Below the pieces are notes generated by a model that was not told the origin of the DNA, did no database searches, and was given only the letters and a program-made list of their open reading frames with translations. A DNA stretch of 64,000 bases, taken from positions 276,597,524 through 276,661,523 of the forward strand of contig NC_080540.1 of NCBI RefSeq assembly GCF_028640845.1, written 5' to 3'. A program made the translations under genes and the position numbers. Positions 56,617 to 64,000 of the stretch are shown here, one piece after another (the stretch's first letter is position 1; each line of letters starts with the position of its first letter). This DNA comes from Ahaetulla prasina. Taxonomy: Eukaryota > Chordata > Lepidosauria > Squamata > Colubridae.

Positions 56617-57644
56617 AAAGTACCAGATTTAATCTCTGGTATATCCAGATTGGGATCAAATGTATCTATCTGACATATTACAACCTGCTATATTCCTTCA
56701 GGACTTTAAGTGAGGTATAAATGTAATACACAAATTAAAAACTAAGCCTCTTTCATGAAGCTCTGTTGGGAAGCACTGCAATTTATCCTAATTAGAGGAA
56801 GGACTCATTATGACGCCATATAATGTAAGATCATATGTGCATTAAAACCCTATCAACATATTTAATGAAATTAAATATTTCTACCTAGTTCTTTATTTTC
56901 CTTCATTTTGGCTGGTTGTTTTTTTTTGCTTGACATGTTTTGTTTTGTTTTCCAAATGTATCATGGGCATCATTTCTTTTGGAACAAAAACTTGCAAACC
57001 AAGCTGAGGATGCTAACTCTTAGGCTACTAATTGAATTGTTGTATTGCTGAGCCATGAAAATGTAAATGTCTACCCAGGGATTTTCAGTAGCTGTTAATA
57101 GCCTTGTGACCAAGGTAAAAGTAAAGCTATTAAAACAGTCTTCATTCAAACAGTTGGAAGGTGCTGGGGATTTTTATTTTTCTTCCAAATAACAAAGGGA
57201 AACATTTTCCAGCTGGAAGCAGTAAATATATTTTGAAACTTTTTATCCGTATTGTAATGGTTTGACATTTGTGTTTTATTAATAATTTAAGGTAATGCTT
57301 GTTAAAATGAAGTGTGGGCAGTGCAGTACAGAGCCGCTCTTTATCTGCATTTTTTAATTAGGATGCAACAGAAGGAAAGGTGAAAAGATGGTGAGAGGAC
57401 TTGGTGTGGAATAACTGCCATACACAACTCAGTGGTCAGTGATTCGATCACTGATTCGATCCCATTGCTAATTTCATTGAACTGTTTTTTCTCAAAGACG
57501 TTCTAGTCGTTTGATAAAAATTAGATAATCACCCTGAGATTGAAAAACACAGAGTGATTGAGGTTGGTTCTGGGCTAGGTTTAAATTGTCTTTTTGAAGA
57601 AGATGGCCTGTTTCAGATTATGAGTCATCCTGTATTGATTAGGG
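56617..57644. other. Unassigned AT-rich stretch
   Basis: No gene or family recognised. Confidence 0.4.
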
Positions 57645-57652
57645 TTACCAGA

Positions 57653-57874
57653 CAGCGGTGAAATCCATTTACCTTCGCTACCAGTTTGGGGCGCAGGAGC
57701 ACGCATGCGCTACATGCGCGTGTGCCTCTTCTGTGCATGTGCAGAACCTTCTGCGAATGCACAGGGTAAAAAACCGGGACGTAATGACATCCTGGCAGAT
57801 GGGCAGAGCCTCCCGCTGCCACAGCTACCAGTTCAGCAAGCCGGATAGAACGGGGGGGGGGGATTTCACCGTTG
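57653..57874. mobile_element. hAT miniature element
   Basis: Ends CAGCGGTGAAATCC and GGATTTCACCGTTG, with a perfect 8-bp duplication ttaccaga (57645-57652, 57875-57882). The interior has gcatgcgc-type alternating purine/pyrimidine DNA. Confidence 0.9.
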
Positions 57875-57882
57875 TTACCAGA

Positions 57883-58383
57883 TAAAAACGAATATTTCAA
57901 AATGAAATATTTTCTGGCTTTTTTTAATGATATATTTTTATTGTTTTACTGTTATTACACAATTGTTCTTCAAATATTCATATATTGTGATTACATGCTG
58001 CATATGTTATAAACTGCTTCTTTCTTTCCCTCATCCAGCAGGAGACTAGGCAGCCTAGATTTACACTATGTACTTTAATTCTGATTCCAGGAATCAAGTT
58101 CAATCCAGCCTTTTCAAATCTATGAACACGGAAGAATTTGTGCTCATATTTTTCTCCATTCTGAAGGAGCTGTGAAATGAATATTACTGACCCTTTAAAA
58201 TTTCTGGTTCTTTTTATAGGATGTATAAAAAAGAGATTGTCTAAGAAAAAGTTCACAGGATCACTTGTTCTATTTATATATTATTATATGATCAGAATTC
58301 TTCCTACTGAAGCAGTAATAAGCCTTCAGGATGAATGGCTGCGGTCTACTTCTCTTTTGTCCTGACTTTTTACCAGCAGCTGT
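57883..58383. other. Unassigned stretch
   Basis: No gene or family recognised. Confidence 0.4.
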
Positions 58384-58391
58384 GCCTGGCA

Positions 58392-58557
58392 CAATGGTGG
58401 GTTTCACTTACCTTTGCTACTGGTTCGTTTGCGTGCACATCACTTCTACGCATGCACAGAGGGTATTTGATAACATCCGGGCGGGTGGGCAGAGCCTCCT
58501 GCCACGGCTACTATTGATTCATCCGAACAGGGGTGAACTGGTAGCAACCTACCACTG
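58392..58557. mobile_element. hAT miniature element
   Basis: Ends CAATGGTGGGTTTCAC and AACCTACCACTG, with a perfect 8-bp duplication gcctggca (58384-58391, 58558-58565). Confidence 0.9.
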
Positions 58558-58644
58558 GCCTGGCATCTTCAGAGATAGAGTGAGCTGTTTTGTGATGCAC
58601 CTCTCAGTTGCTCAGTTGTTACAAAATTTCTTAAATTTCTTAAA

Positions 58645-58916
58645 TATACAGGCCTCTGTGGCTCAGACTGGTAAGACAGTCTGTTATTAACAGCAGCTGC
58701 CTGCAATTACTGCAGGTTCAAGCCCCACCAGCCCAAGGTTGACTCAGCCTTCCATCCTTTATAAGGTAGGTAAAATGAGGACCCAGATTGTTGGGGCCAA
58801 TAAGTTGACTTTGTATATAATATACAAATGGATGAAGACTATTGCTTGACATAGTGTAAGCCACCCTGAGTCTTCGGAGAAGGGCGAGATATAAATGCAA
58901 ATTAAAAAAAAAATTA
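58645..58916 (+). mobile_element. tRNA-derived SINE
   Basis: Head ggcctctgtggctcagactg, B-box-like ggttcaagccccaccag, body gtaggtaaaatgaggaccca, end gccaccctgagtcttcggag and an A-rich tail. Same family as 18742 and 37511. Confidence 0.85.
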
Positions 58917-58988
58917 TGCATCATATTTTCAGCAGTTCCTGAAACAAATAGCTTCTCTCTTTCTCTCTCCCTTCAAAATGTTCTAGGT

Positions 58989-59519
58989 CAGTGCTGGTTA
59001 ACCTTTTTGGTGCTGAGTGCCCAAAGCGCGCACACACCCAAATGCACCCTCACATGCCCAAACCCCCAAAATGCAATGCGACACCCCCCCGCGCATGCGC
59101 CCTGGTTCCCCCACACCCTGTTTTGGCTTCTAGGTGGTGCAGGAGGCTTTTCAGGCCCAAAACGGGCCATGAGGCCCCATGTGCCCTGGATGAACCTGGA
59201 AGCCAAAACTGTCTTCCAGGTTCCAGGGACTCAGGGGCGCAGCGCAAGGCCCTCTCGCGCCCCATTTTGGGTATAGAAAGCCTCCTGTACCAACCTGCAC
59301 CCACCGTGCATATGCCCCGCCCCTCTGCACATGCGCACACACGTCCTCCACATGCGCCCCACCCCTCGCACATGTGCAACAGAGACCCAAAGACCAGTTG
59401 GCCAGTGGGAGGCACGTGTGCATGCGTGATGGAGCTGGCCTGGGGCAACGGCTGGCGTCCCCACAGAGAAGGCTCTGCACATCACCTGTGGCACGTGTGT
59501 CATAGATTCGCCATCACGG
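58989..59519. mobile_element. hAT element (CAGTGCTGGTTAACC end), about 530 bp
   Basis: Ends CAGTGCTGGTTAACC... and ...TTCGCCATCACGG, with a perfect 8-bp duplication ttctaggt (58981-58988, 59520-59527). GC-rich, with many 'cacatgcgc' units. The overlapping open frames in both directions are not genes. Confidence 0.88.
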
Positions 59520-59527
59520 TTCTAGGT

Positions 59528-59730
59528 CCTCAAAAAATTTCTGTTTGAGCGTGTGTGTGAAATAGACAATATAATTCCATAAGTAACGGTTGTCATTTCA
59601 AAGAGAACTTATCCACTTCCATCTCTTCTATTATTAACTATTAGAGTTTTTCTTGTTCTTATGAAATGAATAAAGTAAATACTAGTTAATACGTATAAAT
59701 GATTTAGTATTTACAGTAGTGTTTTGTAAG

Positions 59731-59768
<38 letters not shown>

Positions 59769-60630
59769 TGTGATTTGTCATAATTATTTCAACTATTTCT
59801 TGTTATTATAGTATTATGGACATAATTGCATGAATAGCTTTAGCTGAAATAGTAGTTTCTGATCTGTGTTTGTAACTCCTACAATGATTTTAAGGTGCTA
59901 TTTGATTTGTTTTAGCTAGATTAATTTTATAGAAAGATATGCTGTATTGTACAAACATGTGGATTGCAAATATAAATTCAGCTCCCCGTTCAGCTATTAG
60001 CACATTGTAAAAGCTCTGCTTATGACCAACTGTTTTCATCTTAATATGTAGTACAATATTACAGGTTTCTTAATCTAATATTATTTTTAATTGCCTCTTT
60101 TACACAATACCCGTTTTCATTATCTATTGTCTATTGCAGGTTATATCTATACTGCTACTATGTAGTTTTTATTCAGGGCACTTTGTTTGGCTAGGCAGCT
60201 GATGGCTGTTCTCATCCTATCTGTTCTTGCACACTCCTTAAATAATCTGTTCCCATTCAATTCAGTTTTATCTTTCTTCTGGCACACTCAAACCAGAAGT
60301 GTGCTCTCTTAAACATTGTCAGTTCTTCCAACAGACATTCATTCATCACATCTGACTACACATTATTTGTTACTTTTCTATCAGCTCTTGCACATCTTAA
60401 AATTTCAAAATCTTTAGCAAGCATTCAATCAAATTCACAGATTCATCTATGACTCCACATTTTTGCCACTAATGTCAAACTTTGGTCCCTCAGCTATATT
60501 AAATTATTATTCGCATTCAAGTACTTTCCAAAAATGAAATCAAATCTACCTTAAACGGATTCATACAGTAATTAAATTGCTTACATGATATAATTAGACT
60601 GGAATTTATAATTTTAGGCAAAATAGTTTG
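59528..60630. other. Unassigned AT-rich stretch
   Basis: Contains a (GT)n tract at about 59733-59767. No gene or family recognised. Confidence 0.45.
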
Positions 60631-60633
60631 AAG

Positions 60634-60664
60634 TTGCATGCAAAATTAATTATTTTGCATGCAA
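60634..60664. repeat. Short palindrome
   Basis: ttgcatgcaaaat and attttgcatgcaa flank a 5-base centre, just before a LINE 3' UTR. Confidence 0.85.
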
Positions 60665-60665
60665 A

Positions 60666-60805
60666 ATAAGGGGCGTGCATAATTGCACAAAAGTGCCTAC
60701 CGTTCCTGTCCTATTGTTTCCTCTCTATATATATTTTCTCAATGATATGTTTTTTTACTTATGACAATGTTTATGTATACTGTTGTGACAAAAGTAATTT
60801 AAAAA
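60666..60805 (+). mobile_element. LINE 3' UTR (unresolved family)
   Basis: aggggcgtgcataattgcac, gtgcctaccgttcctgtcc and tatactgttgtgacaaaagt match the minus strand of 5560-5740. Non-coding, 5'-truncated after the stop. Confidence 0.75.
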
Positions 60806-61414
60806 AATTTTTTTAGAAGAAACTCCTCGTATACTTTAACCTGTAATGGAAGTTTAATAGATTTCAAAGTGGATGATAAGCACTTTTCTAAAGTATTGCA
60901 TAATAGTAATAATAAATATTAAAATGTACATATTTGCTTCAGTTGTAAGAAAACTGTTATGCATGGGAACATAGCACAATTGAGATAGAAAAAAAATTCC
61001 TGCTTAAATCACCACCTACTTGTATTTAGCTGCGTCACAAATCTATGCACATACAAGGTTCTTTGTGCATTTCAAATCAACAAGACAAACAATGTAAGGT
61101 TATAGAAGATTATATTGCTTTTTCTATAAAAAATAGGCTATTGTTCTCTGTTCATGCTTAAAAATGATCCTTTTCCTGTTTATATATTCTCTTTAAGATT
61201 TGAATACTGACACTTCCAGGAGGGATGAAGTTGTGCATGGCCACCCTTTCCTTTAAATATCAGTATGAACTGCACAGTCCACAATGATAGGATTAATAAT
61301 TATAGATGAGAATCCGGTTTATATCTTCTGTACCTGGAAAGATAGAAAGAATGTAAAAGATTTTAATCCAGATTGTCAGTGGGTCAAGAAAAATACAGTT
61401 GTCAGAAACTAAAG
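60806..61414. other. Unassigned AT-rich stretch
   Basis: No gene or family recognised. Confidence 0.4.
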
Positions 61415-61416
61415 TA

Positions 61417-61919
61417 CCGTATTTTTCAGAGTATTAGATGCAGCTTAGTTTTTGGGGAGGAAAATAGGGGAAAAAAATCTGCCTACCAGGTATTCATCTG
61501 GCTAGTGTCCTTAGTCTGGTCAGCTTCAGGACATTAGTTTGCTGGTTTTTTATGTCCTGCTTGGGGATAAAAAACCAGTTTCTAAGGCATAGCTGAGAGG
61601 AAGCAGCAATGAGAAAAGCAGGCAAAACATGGGGAGATCGCTTCACTGGGCTAGCACCTAGTTAGGGCTGAAAAAAAGCTTCTGAAGAACAGCTGAGAGT
61701 CCGAGCACTTCACTCGCTAGCACCTCATTAAAGCACAATGGAGAGTCGAGGAAGCTGGCAAAGCTGGGAAGATCGCTTCACTCTCGCTAATGCCTCATTA
61801 ACACCTCGTTAGGGCTGAAAAAAAGCTTTGAAAAAGCTACATTCAGAGTATAAGACACACCCAAATTTCCAGCCTCTTTTAAGGGGGGGAAAGGTGAGTC
61901 TTATGCTCCAAAAATATGG
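61417..61919. mobile_element. Inverted-end DNA element (CCGTATTTTTCAGAGTAT)
   Basis: The left end CCGTATTTTTCAGAGTAT pairs with the right end ATGCTCCAAAAATATGG with a few mismatches. Both sides have TA (61415-61416, 61920-61921). The interior has two copies of a gctgaaaaaaagctt segment and several 'cacctcatta' units. Non-coding. Confidence 0.7.
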
Positions 61920-61921
61920 TA

Positions 61922-62700
61922 TATTTGGGGGAAGACCCACAGAAAATGTCTAGAGATTAATTGATAGCTCAATAACATGATAATATGCCCTTGAGATGAT
62001 TTCTCCATGTCCCCTATTATTTGACATATTATGTAAAAAAAGACATCAAGCTCAGAGGTGTGGGCTGCCATCTCAAATATCTGGCTTTGTTGGGTTACCC
62101 TTCATTCAGAGACACATATCTAAAGGAAATAGTAGGTTTGTCATAGCTTGAATCTGTTTCAGCATTCTCCTTCCAAGTATAAGCTAGAAGTAGGTCTTTT
62201 AACCAATACTCCATTTTTCTGACTGATTGAAATTTCTTCTGTAGAGGCTCATTTCTCTTGTGAGCCCTTGGAAAGATGCTAGGATATCTAGCACTGGATG
62301 TAAATAGAACCGGAATGGTCTCAGGTCTCCTGATTCTCATTTCTTGAGGGAGTATTATCTGGTTTGTTGGATAAGTACTAGGATATGCTGACTTTCTTTG
62401 GTCCAAACACAATTGGCAGTGGACTCTTCTCTCTCTTTTGATGAAAGCCTTTTTCAAATATTTTGCATGAATAAGTGTCATTTGATTAGCCAGAAGATGA
62501 AACTGCTTAGATTAGCTCCATTTCCCTCTATCTTTGCAATTTATCTCTGCTATTCCCCAACTTTTGTGCATTGACAGAAGAAAAATCGTACCTTCATCAA
62601 GGATACTTGAACAAGTCTAGTATATCTCATACAACAGACCGCCTGTGTAATACTGGAGTAATAAGGAGTGCAGTTATCCAGCAGATTGTGTTATGGGAAC
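61922..62700. other. Unassigned stretch
   Basis: A 128-residue minus-strand frame at 62095-62481 has no motif I recognise. It could be chance or an old fragment. Confidence 0.35.
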
Positions 62701-62708
62701 AAATAGAA

Positions 62709-63029
62709 CAGGAGTGTCAAACTCAAGGCCCGGGGCCCAGATCCAGTCCACGGGGTACTTAGATCTGGTCCGCGGGGCCACCCTGGAAACAGCGAAGGAC
62801 TAGCCCATGGTGTAACAAAGCTCCGTTTTCACTGGCAGAGGGTTGCAGGAGGCCATTGCAGCTGAAAACGGAGCTCGGGAGCCCGTTTTCGCTGGCAGAA
62901 CACTCGGGTCATCACATGCGCCCCTGACACAAGTGACATTGAGCTGGCCATGTCCACCCTGGCCACGCCCCCCCAAGGTCAAACACAACCCTGATGGGGC
63001 CCCCAATGAAATCGAGTTTGACACCCCTG
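62709..63029. mobile_element. hAT miniature element (CAGGAGTGTCAAACTC ends)
   Basis: Ends CAGGAGTGTCAAACTCAA and GAGTTTGACACCCCTG, with a perfect 8-bp duplication aaatagaa (62701-62708, 63030-63037). GC-rich interior with a repeated gctggcag segment. Confidence 0.92.
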
Positions 63030-63037
63030 AAATAGAA

Positions 63038-64000
63038 GAATAAACAAGAGATCAGCCTTGTTGAACATAAGAATATTAAAATTAAGTTGATCCAACTTGC
63101 CTGGCCCTGTCCTTTACCAAGTTTAACCTTTATGCTTCAATTAATGTGTAATATTTCTGACTCATTTATTTAGCTCTATAGCTGTGCTTCACCACTTTGC
63201 CTAGAACATCTATTTGAAGAACTGAGTGCATGAATTGGGGAAAATGGAGTGTTTGCTTGGCAAATGATTCAGCTCTTTCTTTTAAGAGTCACATATTAGT
63301 CTACTGCAATATAGGATGAGAAAAGGGCAGCTTTTCTGTATTTGTCAGACATAAACACCTGCTGTTTATTTTCTTCTTTACAGCTTTGTCAGGAAATAAC
63401 CATCAACCTTAGGGAAAAAAAGCAATTTTTCCTTCTGTGGGATAAGGCATAATGGAAGATAAACAAATAGTTGGAAAACAGAATGATTTAATCCTGATTA
63501 TAGTGTTTATCAACTGACATTTTAATGGAAGGCAGAGAAGAGCAACAGTTCCAAGCTTTAGTACAGTTAGGAGACCACAATGTTTCATTCACTGTGCATG
63601 ATACAAACCCATTATGTTTGTTTAGATAACTCTGCTAGGGAAAAAAATTAGGTTTAGGTCTTAAGAAGAAGGCTAAAATGCATTAATCATAGCAACTTGT
63701 TTTAAATGATGTTGTGGAGATGAGCATGCTACTACGTATTGCAGTTATGAGGCAGTAGCTTTATATTAAAAACTTTTGCTGGATTAGGATAGCCTTTGAT
63801 TTGCATTTGCTGTATAGTTTTTGTTTGCATATCCGCAGGATTTTTTTTTTATGGTTATAAGATGATGATGAATGAAGAGTTCTATATAAATGTTATAAGA
63901 AATAAACCAGGTTGCTCCTCCTGTCCTCCTTCTCCTACAGCATGAACTCTAGACTTTGGGAAATTTACTGTGATATAGTCTTCACATTCCTGGTTTGTCA
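63038..64000. other. Unassigned AT-rich stretch
   Basis: No gene or family recognised up to the window end. Confidence 0.4.

Noticed and set aside
58988..59548. Overlapping frames of 90-185 residues resembling a cysteine/histidine-rich protein.
   Set aside because: They lie wholly inside a hAT element with inverted ends and an 8-bp target duplication, and they occur on both strands.
62095..62481. A 128-residue minus-strand frame as a possible host exon.
   Set aside because: No domain, no splice-site support and ordinary composition. Not distinguishable from chance.

Overview
The window reads as intergenic or intronic DNA of a squamate reptile, most likely an advanced snake. The evidence is the repeat content: a LINE whose 3' end runs into (ATTCT)n, as reported for snake CR1/L3-type ('Snake1') elements; a Bov-B LINE fragment; two Sauria-type SINEs; squamate tRNA-tailed SINEs; L2 and CR1 LINEs; and many short hAT transposons. 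I found no convincing host exon, no tRNA or rRNA gene and no CRISPR. Nearly every long open frame belongs to a retrotransposon or is a low-complexity shadow.

Layout. 1-2640: a CR1 fragment cut by the left edge, an ATTCT-tailed LINE 3' end holding a solo-LTR-like insert, and two hAT miniature elements. 2676-12435: a direct duplication of about 3.55 kb (copy A 2676-6244, copy B 8887-12435, near identical) with a minus-strand L2 LINE exactly between the copies. 12436-21840: old AT-rich DNA with hAT elements, a tRNA-type SINE split by Bov-B, and a Sauria SINE split by another SINE. 21841-27815: a minus-strand CR1 carrying ORF1 (SGNH esterase) and ORF2 (endonuclease plus reverse transcriptase), interrupted by two plus-strand L2 insertions. 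27816-31736: a 5'-truncated Ty3/gypsy element (gag, protease, RT, RNase H, integrase, 3' LTR) that lacks the integrase core. 31737-43650: mixed LINE, SINE and hAT debris, including one hAT inside another with two perfect 8-bp target duplications. 43656-48036: an element with TA-flanked inverted ends enclosing a strikingly GC/CpG-rich region of nested inverted repeats. 48039-64000: further ATTCT-tailed LINEs, at least seven hAT elements, a 5S-rRNA-headed SINE, a CR1 end, and long unannotated AT-rich stretches.

How the parts relate. Nothing here works as an operon or pathway. The window is a layered record of transposition. The autonomous LINEs are the probable source of enzymes for SINE and LINE tails with similar 3' ends; this is inference from family knowledge. 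The hAT-like pieces are non-autonomous, since no transposase frame was seen. All coding frames described are fragments or are broken, with the CR1 ORF2 endonuclease and the gypsy RT/RNase H frame the best preserved.

The strongest items for a second look are the nested palindromic GC-rich block, the 3.55-kb duplication with L2 at its junction (real, or an assembly haplotype duplication), the gypsy copy with an in-frame integrase deletion, and the series of hAT insertions with readable 8-bp target duplications.
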